Shown one piece after another: positions 43,209-52,131 of a stretch of 64,000 nt of DNA. The notes under the pieces are model-generated. The model did no database searches. It was not told the origin of the DNA and saw nothing but the letters and a program-made list of their open reading frames with translations. The stretch lies in the NCBI GenBank assembly GCA_021463865.1, contig JAJTXY010000015.1:1-64000 (forward strand), given 5' to 3'. A program made the position numbers and the translations under genes. Source of the stretch: Anaerolineae bacterium (GTDB lineage: Bacteria > Chloroflexota > Anaerolineae > Aggregatilineales > J027). Position 1 is the stretch's first letter; each line of letters opens with the position of its first letter.

Positions 43209-45335
43209 CTACCCCTGCTTTAGTCGAATCACATGCTCGTGCGCATACTGCTCCGGGAAGGCGATACGCAAGATCGTTAGGGCTTCCTCACCAGACCAAC
43301 CCCGACTCATCATCTCGGCTATGAGGCCTGAAATGATTGGGGCAGCAAACGACGTACCCGACCAGCGTGCCCACCCCGTTGTGTTAGGTGCAAGCCGTTG
43401 CCAATCTTCCTTACTTAGGTCGGGCGGGTTTTCGGGATAAGGGCCAGTATAAACACCCAAGATGCCAGTCTTTGCATTGCTAAATTTCGGGTTGGCAGAA
43501 TCTATATCCCCGCCAAAGACGGCAACACCCGCATGAACGGGATAATCTGCCAGATTGCTATAGTCGGTCAGTTGGTTATTACTGGAATCAAGGGCAGCGA
43601 CCCCTAATACTGTTGGCATAGACGCAGGCATCCGCGCCGGGGTGCGTGATTTTCCACCATTTAAGCCATCGTTTCCCGCGGCGGCCACTACTACCCCGCC
43701 CGCATTGACGACCCGTGCAATACGTTCTTGGATATGATAGAGTTTGAGCAACCCGTCCAAGACATTTTTCTTGGAGGGCGGGATATTGGGATTGGCTTGC
43801 GCGTAGGCTACAATCGCCATCGGCAACGTAATGGGCAAAGTCAAATACGTTAGAAATTGCTCAAGGTCAACCAAGATACTATCGAGTAACCCCCGTAATT
43901 CCGCGTCTTCCTGATCTAATGCCAAATAAAGTTCTTTCAGCCATGCGTCCGGGTGGTCCGCATTTGCGGGCACACTGAAGGTTAGGCTCAAATTGACGAC
44001 CAATTTCTCCTTGTCAGGGTTAAACCCCTTCAGGGCAGTATCCAAACCCGCGAGGTAGGTCATAAGAGTACCTGACCCAAACGCATTGAGGACTTCGACA
44101 AGATGGAGTTCTGTTCCCGGTGATATGGAATGAATGATGCCCGCTGCAAATAGGCCATGATCCATTTTCCACTGTCGAAAATATTGATCTTGGACGCAGG
44201 CACGGTTGAGTTCATAACCCCGTTGGATGATCGGTTTCGCGTCAAATGTCTCACCCGTAATTGGGTCGGTAAAATAGGTAATGCGCAAAATATCGGATTT
44301 TAGCTCATTCGTGGCAGGATCACGCCGAAGACCTTCGACAAGTCCTGTCGCTGTATCCGTTGAGCGCAGCAAGGACTCTAGCAGGGGATTGGTAGCGCCA
44401 AACTCATCATAGGCTTTTGAAAGACTGATGGGAAGTACATCCCCAGCCAGCCGCTTCTCCCCAATATCTGGAGGGTCGGGGTCTTTGGTGGGTGGCGCGG
44501 TATCCAAAATGACCACGCGCACCTTTTGGGGTTTGACCGCATCCTTCGGCAGCGGATGTTCCAGCATCATTTGCAGTGTGTGTTGAAATGTTTTGATGAC
44601 AGTCGCAACAGATTTTTTGGCATTGGGGTTGTTGGATTTGAACCCAAAGGCTTGTTCGTAATATTTCATCAAATTGGCAGGGAGGCCCGTCACCCCGGTT
44701 GGCTCAACCGAAAACTGATAGTCGGATGGCTTGTTGAGGGTCGCTGCAACTGGATTGCCCGCTGGCCCGCCCCCACCCGTACCTGAATCTGGCGGCGCTG
44801 GTGGTTCGTTCGGTGCACCGTTACTTAACCAATTAGGTGAGGCACCCAGTAGTTCGAATTCGCGGGGCGTGTAATCGTGACGATTGCCCGTAACCCTACG
44901 TAGTTTCCAATAGATTTGGTGAACACCCCGACCAGTCCTTGTCAAAAATGTTTGCAATCCAGACGGCGCATTCTTCTCCCATATCTTAAGAATTGGCTGA
45001 AAAAACCTTTCGGCGGATGATGGTTCTCTAAAAGGAACAAGGATACGATAAATTTTCAGAACCTCTTTGAAAAGATCGGCATCAGGTAGTCTGGGATACA
45101 TTGCAGCTATATAAGTAACAGGAGGCAGACGGTGAGATAGAGACGCCTCGCTTACAAAGCGAAGCGGAGGTTTTTCCGATGAAATATCAATTTCGGGAAC
45201 AAGGCAGTCGTTTGAAGTCAAAAAGGTCTTTAAAAAATCAACCACTGCACTTGGCGTGGCATCAGGGGGATGCGTTACCAGATACACGATTTGGTGGGGT
45301 GCAAAAGCACGGGTTTCGGTTGTTAAGTCTTCCAT
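43209..45335 (-). CDS. Cytoplasmic subtilisin-like (S8) serine protease
   Basis: A 708-residue protein with an S8 peptidase domain in about 275-700. Catalytic signature regions: Asp in RVVILDTAPPTKD, His in KMDHGLFAAGIIHSI, the oxyanion Asn in VVAAAGNDGLNG, and Ser in SGTSFAAPIISGLIAEM (Ser about 662). It has no signal peptide, so it acts in the cytosol, unlike most subtilases. The N-terminal about 270 residues (TRAFAPHQIVYLVTHPPDATP onward) are unrecognised and include a Gly/Pro-rich linker; they may be an inhibitory or recruitment domain. A large insert separates His and the Asn region. It is 21 bases downstream of the TPR-CHAT gene, cotranscribed, so a protease cascade is plausible. Confidence 0.88.
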   Translation of the reverse strand: MEDLTTETRAFAPHQIVYLVTHPPDATPSAVVDFLKTFLTSNDCLVPEIDISSEKPPLRFVSEASLSHRLPPVTYIAAMYPRLPDADLFKEVLKIYRILVPFREPSSAERFFQPILKIWEKNAPSGLQTFLTRTGRGVHQIYWKLRRVTGNRHDYTPREFELLGASPNWLSNGAPNEPPAPPDSGTGGGGPAGNPVAATLNKPSDYQFSVEPTGVTGLPANLMKYYEQAFGFKSNNPNAKKSVATVIKTFQHTLQMMLEHPLPKDAVKPQKVRVVILDTAPPTKDPDPPDIGEKRLAGDVLPISLSKAYDEFGATNPLLESLLRSTDTATGLVEGLRRDPATNELKSDILRITYFTDPITGETFDAKPIIQRGYELNRACVQDQYFRQWKMDHGLFAAGIIHSISPGTELHLVEVLNAFGSGTLMTYLAGLDTALKGFNPDKEKLVVNLSLTFSVPANADHPDAWLKELYLALDQEDAELRGLLDSILVDLEQFLTYLTLPITLPMAIVAYAQANPNIPPSKKNVLDGLLKLYHIQERIARVVNAGGVVVAAAGNDGLNGGKSRTPARMPASMPTVLGVAALDSSNNQLTDYSNLADYPVHAGVAVFGGDIDSANPKFSNAKTGILGVYTGPYPENPPDLSKEDWQRLAPNTTGWARWSGTSFAAPIISGLIAEMMSRGWSGEEALTILRIAFPEQYAHEHVIRLKQG

Positions 45336-45356
45336 AGGGCTTGCCTCACTTAAAAA

Positions 45357-48209
45357 CTATTCGGATAAACAAGTCGGACTGCTAAAAGGATCAGGATTGC
45401 CGATTAGCTGAAAAGCCCCCCAATAGGCGGGATGCAAATCGGCGATATAGGATAACTGAGCACATTGCGCTTGGCGTATCGCTGATGCCTTAGACTCACC
45501 AGTTTTTAGCAACTGATAAACGGTTTCCATTTGACTATACGCGCCGTTATCTTCTACGCGCCAAAGACTGACTAACAAAGCGCCAGCCCCTGCATATAAA
45601 CACCCCCGCCCCAACCCGATAGGCTCATCGCTACTGGTGATTGAAGCCCGCCCAGTTTCACACGCGCTTAACGTCACCAATTCATAACTTAAGTCGTGCT
45701 GTAATAGATCATCCGTAAAAAGCTGCCCATCCGCCAATTCAATATAGGCAAGGTCTGGATAGTCCATCCGAAATTCACCATGAGCCGCGATATGCAAGAC
45801 TTGGCAAGGCACCTGTTGAAGCGTATTCCTAGTCGCTTGATCCTCCACATAAATTTGACCACCGAGGAGATGATGTACCATTTGCGCCTCACAAACCGTT
45901 TGGGGTAAACGGCCATTTTGGGCATGGGCCACCACCACTGCACCCGGCTGACGGACTGGGCTGGGCTGTGTAATAAGTCCGCCTGCTGGAAGGACGACAA
46001 TCTCATGTTGTTCGATGAGATACCCGTCATCCGAGGTCAGGAGATGAAAGGGTAGGTAATGTAAAATGCCATAGGGCACGATGGTCAGGCGTTTTTTGCC
46101 AGTGATCTGTGCAGCGAGTGGCTCCAACAATGCTGAATAGAGTTGGCAACTGATGTCACGGAATTGGTGGGTCAAAAATTTGACCACTGAACCATGACGA
46201 CCAGCTTGAAGAACACAGTTGATATTAAATTGCAGTTGTTGAATCCAATGATTGACTTCGCGGAGCGCAACAGGCAGCTTAAATACTTCAAGATGGGCCG
46301 AGTCCAGCACAAAGGCCCACAGATGTTGTCCGTCATTGTAGTATTCGATCAGCAGGGAGGTTTGGGAAAGTCGGTGTTGAATGGTCGCTACGTCTGGCAG
46401 GACTAAGCCAAAGGAATGCGGGTTATTTGGATTTTGGAGATACAGCCGCTCCCGAATGGCAAGCAGTTGTTTTTCACATTCGGCTAATCTGCGGCGGGCT
46501 TGTTCGGGGGTGAGGCTGTCTTTTGAGGGGATTTCTTCTCTTACAACCCGATACAACCACTGATATTCTTCTCGAAGCTGCTCAAATTGGCTCTGGAACT
46601 GGCGAGAATCGGGATCAATATCGCCCCAATGTAAGCTATCCCGACTGCCCAAATAGGTGAAAAACGTCTGCGATTTGGCACGTTCTAGGGTTTCGTAGGC
46701 ACAGGCATTTTGACCATCCTGCAAATATAAACGGATCAATGATCGAAGGGCATCCGCCTTATCATCCAGAAAACTTGTCCGCAGTGTCAGCGACAACCCT
46801 TTTTGAACGCGCTCCACACTGGTTGATGCAGCCCAATAGTGGCGATACGCTCGTCGGTACTGTGATTTTGCCTCCGCTAGTTGACCAAGCAACAAATGGG
46901 CACTGTAGCGACTCAAGGCCAAGCGACTGTGCAACGCTCGTCGAAGTGCTTCCTGTGCCACTTGAGCAGCTCCGGCAAGATCATGCAGAGCGTAGAGAGC
47001 CTGCCCTTGGCGCAAAAGCGCATTGACATAACTTACTTGGAAATGATCGGAAAATTGATTGATTGCATTCGACGCCTCAGAATAAGCAAGGGTGGGGTTA
47101 TTTTGTTTTAGGGCGATGGTAGCACGCCAAACCCCAATGCTGGGTAACCAGTCCTGCATTTGCATCTCGATAAAAACTTGTTCGGCTGCTTCCAGTGCCG
47201 ATTGTGCGGCCTCTAATCGCCCCAGTTCCGCCTCGGCAGTTGCCAGATTAAAAAGACAAACAGCCTTTGAAAAAGGGGCTTTTAAGGCTTCATAGTCTTC
47301 AATGACCCTCAGAGCCAGTTCGCGGGCTTCTGGAAATCGGTTCAACGCCAGATAACATTCTACAATCCGATGACTGGCATAAGCCTGAATTTTGCGCGGC
47401 GAGGCATCTGTCTGGGCCTGCTGTTGGGCTTGATGGAGGAGTTGTAAGGCTCGGCGATAGTGGCCCTGTTTCAAAAGTACACTAGCGATATTCAATTCAA
47501 TCTGGCTTAACCACTGCACTTCTTGGCGGCGTGTACAAATCGTTTGGGCTTGTTCTAAATATTCGAGGGCAAGCTGTAAATTCCCCATAATAAAATAGGT
47601 GTAGCCAAGATTATTGTTCATCCGACCCAGATATTGTTCGCCATTCTCGCCCAGCGATTCGGCCAACCGAAGGGCGGAGTCGAAGCAGTCCAGCGCAGCT
47701 TGGCAATTTCGCAAATCCTGATAGACCATGCCACGATTCATTTCTAGGTTGAGCAATAATTCCCACTGTTGGTGTCGCTTCAAAATTTCAGCAGCTTCGG
47801 CGGCTTCCGTCAAAATTTCGTCTACGATATTAAGTTCGATGCAGATTATCAACGGGCCAATCCGCGTTCTCGCCCAACCCACCTCATCGTCAATGCTCAA
47901 AAATAAGCGTGCCGCTTCTTGAAAATATTCCCACGCCTTTTCGTTGTCACCAAGGAACTTTAGCGCATCACCAAGCGCCATCTTCCCTAACGCGATTTGC
48001 CATAGATTGTCATGCACCGTTCCGATTTCAATAATAAGTTCCGCACGACGCACCGACTCACGCGGATCAATAGACCAATAATGATTCGCTTGGGATTTGA
48101 TGTTAAGGACTAAGAGGTGGTCTTCATCAGGAGACAACGCGAGATCAGCAAGTATTAACTTCCCCTCCAGCAATAAGTAAATTAGTTCTTCCAAATTAGC
48201 TTGCTGCAT
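45357..48209 (-). CDS. TPR-CHAT caspase-like protease
   Basis: A 950-residue protein. From about 40 to 560 are many TPR motifs (for example AWEYFQEAARLFLSIDDEVG, CFDSALRLAESLGENGEQYL, LEYLEQAQTICTRRQEVQW, ALQLLHQAQQQAQ), then a helical spacer, then a CHAT domain (about 650-940). Catalytic residues fit: His in VLHIAAHGEF (about 810) and Cys in VTLSACETG (about 850), with LYAGAGALLVSLWRV beyond. CHAT proteases are caspase-like and act in programmed death and defence, including as the protease of type III-E CRISPR effectors, where TPR-CHAT cleaves a protein that holds a sigma factor. Here sigma and zinc-finger genes lie upstream, so a related switch is likely. No CRISPR locus was seen. Confidence 0.9.
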   Translation of the reverse strand: MQQANLEELIYLLLEGKLILADLALSPDEDHLLVLNIKSQANHYWSIDPRESVRRAELIIEIGTVHDNLWQIALGKMALGDALKFLGDNEKAWEYFQEAARLFLSIDDEVGWARTRIGPLIICIELNIVDEILTEAAEAAEILKRHQQWELLLNLEMNRGMVYQDLRNCQAALDCFDSALRLAESLGENGEQYLGRMNNNLGYTYFIMGNLQLALEYLEQAQTICTRRQEVQWLSQIELNIASVLLKQGHYRRALQLLHQAQQQAQTDASPRKIQAYASHRIVECYLALNRFPEARELALRVIEDYEALKAPFSKAVCLFNLATAEAELGRLEAAQSALEAAEQVFIEMQMQDWLPSIGVWRATIALKQNNPTLAYSEASNAINQFSDHFQVSYVNALLRQGQALYALHDLAGAAQVAQEALRRALHSRLALSRYSAHLLLGQLAEAKSQYRRAYRHYWAASTSVERVQKGLSLTLRTSFLDDKADALRSLIRLYLQDGQNACAYETLERAKSQTFFTYLGSRDSLHWGDIDPDSRQFQSQFEQLREEYQWLYRVVREEIPSKDSLTPEQARRRLAECEKQLLAIRERLYLQNPNNPHSFGLVLPDVATIQHRLSQTSLLIEYYNDGQHLWAFVLDSAHLEVFKLPVALREVNHWIQQLQFNINCVLQAGRHGSVVKFLTHQFRDISCQLYSALLEPLAAQITGKKRLTIVPYGILHYLPFHLLTSDDGYLIEQHEIVVLPAGGLITQPSPVRQPGAVVVAHAQNGRLPQTVCEAQMVHHLLGGQIYVEDQATRNTLQQVPCQVLHIAAHGEFRMDYPDLAYIELADGQLFTDDLLQHDLSYELVTLSACETGRASITSSDEPIGLGRGCLYAGAGALLVSLWRVEDNGAYSQMETVYQLLKTGESKASAIRQAQCAQLSYIADLHPAYWGAFQLIGNPDPFSSPTCLSE

Positions 48210-48215
48210 AGTTGG

Positions 48216-48962
48216 TTACTCCGAAAGAACAACCCCCTTTACGACAATACTATTCCCGCCACCTGTCGTAACACGTAAATCAATCGCAGTCGTCTGTGGC
48301 ATTGGACACTCAAAAGTCCCCATGTCGCTGACTGTCGTGGTGCCTTGTAGTTCCCCTGCCTGTCGTAACTCCACCAATCCGCCGATCCATACCTTTGGAA
48401 GTTCGGCAACGATCTGGCCTACCAAAATTGGAGGTACACCGGGTTGTACATCCAAAAAGACATAGACGCCATCTGCTTCAAACATCAAGGGGCCTCGAGA
48501 CCCTCGATAGGATAACTGAGCGCCTTGTCCGGGTGACGTCAATTGGGCAATCAATTCTCTTAGTGGCTTGCGTGGTTTATCCTGTCGTATTTCGGGCTTA
48601 GTTGTAATAGAGGATGATGATTCCAAATAAGACTGCAATTCTGCTAAATGACGCTGGCAATCGGAGCACAGTTGTACATGTTGAAAAACCGTATCCCGCT
48701 CTGATTTTTTGAGTAAATTGAAATGATAATCTTGTAATGTCTGGGCCGAGGGATGAGTTTGCTGCAAAAACATAGGGATTAAGAAGGATTCCAGTTTCGC
48801 ATCCAAATGACGTTCATGTTCAATCCGCTGACGACAAAATGGACACTGTTCCAAATGTCTATATACCGACGAGTCGGCTATCCCGTCTAGGGCGTCATCA
48901 ATTTCGTTATTAGTTAGTTGGGGTGGGAGACTGCACTCCATACTACACCTTATCCTCTTCAC
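48216..48962 (-). CDS. Double zinc-finger (zf-HC2-like) protein, candidate anti-sigma
   Basis: A 248-residue protein with two H-x3-C-x2-C zinc-finger modules: HLEQCPFC (about 36-43) with an upstream helix, and HVQLCSDC (about 95-102). These resemble anti-sigma zinc-finger (HC2/ASD) domains. After a disordered linker (about 115-135), a beta-rich C-terminal domain follows (LSYRGSRGPLMFEADGVYVFLDVQPG and IWVGGLVELRQ-like strands) with no recognised family. No transmembrane helix is present, unlike most ECF anti-sigmas, so it may be a soluble holder cut by the CHAT or subtilase enzymes. It begins 76 bases after the sigma factor gene stop and ends 6 bases before the CHAT gene. Confidence 0.75.
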   Translation of the reverse strand: MKRIRCSMECSLPPQLTNNEIDDALDGIADSSVYRHLEQCPFCRQRIEHERHLDAKLESFLIPMFLQQTHPSAQTLQDYHFNLLKKSERDTVFQHVQLCSDCQRHLAELQSYLESSSSITTKPEIRQDKPRKPLRELIAQLTSPGQGAQLSYRGSRGPLMFEADGVYVFLDVQPGVPPILVGQIVAELPKVWIGGLVELRQAGELQGTTTVSDMGTFECPMPQTTAIDLRVTTGGGNSIVVKGVVLSE

Positions 48963-49038
48963 ACACCTGTATATAAAGATTAAATTGCATAGACATCCGT
49001 TTTATCACACGATCATTTTAGATAGGCGAACTTTCAGG

Positions 49039-49746
49039 TTAAGTATCGTCAGAGGAATCAGGCAAATTGGCTTCAAGAAGTTGGCGCAGAGTTGCATCAC
49101 GCCGCAAGATACGCTTAATGCGTTGTAGGGCTATCGAAACGTCCCGAGCATCTTTCCAGCCACCCATTTTTGCAATGTCCGCTGGTTTGTACTCCAAAAT
49201 AAATACCGCCTGTGCTAGGTCTCTCAGTTGCTCATTTGGCAATAGTTGGGTGATATAGTCCCATAGTTGCTGTGAATTGATAGCCCCATCCAGATGCAGT
49301 TTCATTGGACGAATCCTATCTAGTTCATCTTCCAAAGAAACGAGTTGTTCCTCCAGATAATTTGATTTCCAATATTCCGTTATGCACGAATAAACGCAAC
49401 TATTGAGATAATTAAGCAAGGCAGCCACCCGCGAAAAATTTTTGAATTTATCTGGATAGTCGGGGTTATTGAAGGATTTCCAAAAATTAGTAAAAGAACC
49501 GCTCACAAAAAAGAGGTCGGTTTCGCCGACTTGGTCGCGCAACTGATGTGATCTGACCCATTTCCGTACTAAGGGTTCGTAGGTCTTGTATATAGCGGTA
49601 AAGGCGTCTTGGTCTTTTTTTTCTAATGCCCGCCGAAAGAGTTCAAAGCAGTAACGTTCGTCATGCGTTACATGTTTAAGATAGTTGCTAGTTTCCTCTC
49701 TACACCGCTGCTCCAATTCCGCATTTGACCACCCCCCGAAATCCAT
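49039..49746 (-). CDS. Sigma-70 family (ECF-like) sigma factor
   Basis: A 235-residue sigma factor. The sigma-2-like region contains DQDAFTAIYKTYEPLVRKWV, the FTNFWKSF stretch and YLNSCVYSCITEYWKSNY, and the sigma-4-like region has LLPNEQLRDLAQAVFILEYKPADIAKMGGWKDARDVSIALQRIKRILRRD, a helix-turn-helix. Region sigma-3 is absent. It carries an extra N-terminal about 40 residues. The ribosome site AAAAGGGGGTC is close to the ATG. It is first in the operon and divergent from nothing; a terminator and tRNA-Lys lie upstream. It likely directs RNA polymerase to targets that I cannot see here, under control of the zinc-finger and CHAT partners. Confidence 0.85.
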   Translation of the reverse strand: MDFGGWSNAELEQRCREETSNYLKHVTHDERYCFELFRRALEKKDQDAFTAIYKTYEPLVRKWVRSHQLRDQVGETDLFFVSGSFTNFWKSFNNPDYPDKFKNFSRVAALLNYLNSCVYSCITEYWKSNYLEEQLVSLEDELDRIRPMKLHLDGAINSQQLWDYITQLLPNEQLRDLAQAVFILEYKPADIAKMGGWKDARDVSIALQRIKRILRRDATLRQLLEANLPDSSDDT

Positions 49747-49975
49747 AGTTGACCCCCTTTTAAATCGGAAAGGCAGAAACTAGATAATTTTAGTTCGACG
49801 ACCCTACTTAGATTAGTTGGGGTCTGTTCTTTGGCACGTTTCATTTGAAATATCTATATTTACAAAAACTTTTCTATTTTCATTAAAATTGTCGAAAAAT
49901 TGTGAAAAAAGTAAACAGACTATATCTAATTTAATGAATTGGCACAACAAAGTCAGTCCAACGGTTAGGGTAGAT

Positions 49976-50011
49976 AAATAAAAAACCAGCCGTCTTTTGA
50001 GGGTGGCTGGT
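49976..50011 (-). terminator. Rho-independent terminator of tRNA-Lys
   Basis: AACCAGCC (49983-49990) and GGCTGGTT (50004-50011) form a stem followed on the minus strand by TTTTATTTA. It is 21 bases downstream of the tRNA. The rest of the spacer 49747-49975 is AT-rich and holds no gene I can support. Confidence 0.75.
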
Positions 50012-50031
50012 TCATCTAATTACCAAATTGT

Positions 50032-50103
50032 TGAGCCTAGAGGGATTCGAACCCCCAACCAAGTGCTTAAAAGGCACCTGCTCTGCCGTTGAGCTATAGG
50101 CCC
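50032..50103 (-). tRNA. tRNA-Lys (anticodon UUU)
   Basis: Minus strand: acceptor GGGCCTA/TAGGCTC with one G-U pair and discriminator A, D-arm TAGCTCAACGGCAGAGC, anticodon loop CTTTTAA (TTT) closed by GTGC/GCAC, T-arm GGGGGTTCGAATCCC. CCA is not encoded. It is flanked by its own promoter and terminator. Confidence 0.95.
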
Positions 50104-50125
50104 GCTATTTCATAACGTATGTATC

Positions 50126-50154
50126 AGTATAACAGTCGGCGTTATGAAACTCAA
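50126..50154 (-). promoter_or_regulatory. Promoter of tRNA-Lys
   Basis: TTGAGT (50149-50154) and TATACT (50126-50131) on the minus strand are 17 bases apart, 23 bases before the tRNA 5' end. Confidence 0.65.
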
Positions 50155-50182
50155 GAGTTTTTTTGGCGATATCCCATCACTT

Positions 50183-50836
50183 CTATTCAGGCCGCTCTTG
50201 GGTCAACGTCATAAGATAAGCCACAATGTGCCAGACATCCTGTTCAGTAAGCACCTGCCCCCAATCATGCGGCATCAGGTTATCCGGCCACGGCTGCTCA
50301 GTTTGGGGAGGTGCAAGAAAGGCACTCGGTTGCATAATGGACTGGAAAAGATAATCTTGAGCGCTTATGCCCGGAATTCGGCTGCCTGCCACCGTTGCTA
50401 TCCCATAGAGATATGGCCCGGTTCCCGGAATTGGCTCATTGACATTATGGCACGCCGTCGCACAATTTTGGGAAGTGCTGGGGCTAGTGACATTTTCAAA
50501 TAGTAGCTTCCCAATTTCCGGATCACCGGGAAGTTCTTCAGTGACACCAGCCTCGGTGACTTCGGCGGTTGGTTCTTCTGTTGCCACCTCAGTTTCTTCA
50601 ACTTCAGGAGTCGGCGTGGGTGGAATCGGGGTAGCAGTTGGCGGAATGGGTGTATGGGTAGGTTCAACTGCGACTACTTGAACATCTTCGCCCGTGCGGT
50701 CGGCCCGTACAAATGGCTGGGTGGATTCAAAGGTAGGTCGGGGTTCTTCCGCGACTGTTCCGCAGGCTACCAAAAAAAGTCCAATTACAATTAGTGCCGC
50801 AGCAGTCAGCGTCCGAATTCGCAGCAAAGCAGGCAT
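50183..50836 (-). CDS. Cytochrome c lipoprotein with CX3CH haem motif
   Basis: A 217-residue exported protein. ATG 50836 was preferred to the TTG at 50851 because GGAAGG lies seven bases upstream. The signal ends with lipobox-like LIVIGLFLVAC. A low-complexity Pro/Thr/Glu linker (about 35-105) leads to a class I cytochrome c domain: GKLLFENVTSPSTSQNCATACHN, then MPHDWGQVLTEQDVWHIVAYLMTL with the axial Met. The haem site reads CATACH, three residues between the Cys, instead of CXXCH. The base sequence clearly gives TGT GCG ACG GCG TGC CAT. It may be a terminal electron-transfer protein on the outer face. No oxidase genes are nearby. Confidence 0.82.
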   Translation of the reverse strand: MPALLRIRTLTAAALIVIGLFLVACGTVAEEPRPTFESTQPFVRADRTGEDVQVVAVEPTHTPIPPTATPIPPTPTPEVEETEVATEEPTAEVTEAGVTEELPGDPEIGKLLFENVTSPSTSQNCATACHNVNEPIPGTGPYLYGIATVAGSRIPGISAQDYLFQSIMQPSAFLAPPQTEQPWPDNLMPHDWGQVLTEQDVWHIVAYLMTLTQERPE

Positions 50837-50941
50837 CGCATGTCCTTCCAAGTAATGTCAGGGTGTACGCTCGTGAAAAGCGCCACTATTGTAGCACGCG
50901 AACGGGACAACACCAATATGATAGCATCGCACTTTTTTAAA

Positions 50942-52066
50942 TCACGGGATATATAACCATGCTTGGTCGGTGGCGCGTATATCATAATCATAGCCGCCAG
51001 TGATCAACACGCGACCATCATTAAGCAGGATAGCCGTGCTGGTAAAGCGATCAGCATCCACTTCACCCTTCACATCTTGAAACCCCTCTGCCTGAAAATC
51101 AAAGATTTCGACAGTTGTGGCCCCGCCAACAATCAAGACCTGTCCATTATTCAGTGTCGCCACTGAACTTCCCAGTTTAAAGCGTTCTTGACGCATTGAG
51201 GCAGGATAGTAGGCAAATGTGTCTTGCTGGGGATTGTAAATTTCCACGCTATTCAAGCGAGTATTCCAATTTTCTTCAGTAGAGCCTCCTAAAATCAGTA
51301 CCTCACCATCGGCTAATAAGACCGCCGCATGGGTTCGCCGCTGACTATTCATAGCACCAACCGCACTAAATGTACCGGTGATTGGTTCAAAAATCTCCGC
51401 CGTCGCCAAAACTTGGTTATCCCGAATCCCCCCGGTGATGAGCACCCGTCCATCCAGCAGTAGGGTCGCCGTGTGGGCGGCGCGGGCTTCAATCAAATTA
51501 CCCGTTGCGGTAAAGGTATTCGTCAAAGGGTCGAATATTTCTGCCGTCGCCAGTTCACCATCGGACGCACCACCCGCAATCAATACTCGTCCATCCAGCA
51601 GCAAGGTTGCTGTAAAGCCACCACGTGGGGTCGTCATTTCACCTATCGCCTCAAACTCACCTTGTTGTGAGTCATATATTTCGGCACTGGCGGTTTCATT
51701 ACGCCCCACAAAACCTCCCACAATCAAAACACGCCCATCTTGCAACAATATGGCCGCGTGTCCGACCCGTGCTTGGTTCAATGTCCCTGTCATACTAAAA
51801 GTATCCGTCGCGGGATCAAATATTTCCGCGCTATCGAGAATATCCCCCTCACGCACCATACCCCCAGCAACTAGCACTTGACCATTGGGCAGCAAGGTTG
51901 AGGTATGCGCAGAGCGAGCGACATTCATAGAATGAGTAGGTACAACGACTCCCACTGATCCCTTGAAATTTTCACTTTGCCTTCCAGATGGAAAAGAATA
52001 GGCGTGAGCAGTCAAAGAATGGCTAAAAGCGACCACAACAAAAAACATGAGTAATAAGCGCATCAT
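50942..52066 (-). CDS. Secreted Kelch-repeat beta-propeller protein
   Basis: A 374-residue exported protein. Signal peptide about 1-23 (LLLMFFVVVAFSHSLTAHA). The mature part consists of about six Kelch repeats, each with a strong DGRVLI(V/T)GG motif and a A..EI(F/Y)DP pattern, for example LPNGQVLVAGGMVREG, LLQDGRVLIVGGFVGR, LLDGRVLIAGGASDG. Such propellers bind proteins or glycans; galactose-oxidase-like catalytic residues are not visible. It is alone in its direction between the cytochrome and cyclase genes, which are on the same strand with longer gaps. Confidence 0.88.
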   Translation of the reverse strand: MMRLLLMFFVVVAFSHSLTAHAYSFPSGRQSENFKGSVGVVVPTHSMNVARSAHTSTLLPNGQVLVAGGMVREGDILDSAEIFDPATDTFSMTGTLNQARVGHAAILLQDGRVLIVGGFVGRNETASAEIYDSQQGEFEAIGEMTTPRGGFTATLLLDGRVLIAGGASDGELATAEIFDPLTNTFTATGNLIEARAAHTATLLLDGRVLITGGIRDNQVLATAEIFEPITGTFSAVGAMNSQRRTHAAVLLADGEVLILGGSTEENWNTRLNSVEIYNPQQDTFAYYPASMRQERFKLGSSVATLNNGQVLIVGGATTVEIFDFQAEGFQDVKGEVDADRFTSTAILLNDGRVLITGGYDYDIRATDQAWLYIP

Positions 52067-52131
52067 GCTAATTCTCCCACAGGTGTTTGATACGGTTACG
52101 CAAATTACACCTGAGTGAAAAAAAGCGTTCC

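Noticed and set aside
43209-49746. CRISPR type III-E (gRAMP) system
   Set aside because: TPR-CHAT and sigma genes recall it, but there is no repeat array, no gRAMP-like gene and no Cas1/Cas2 in the window.
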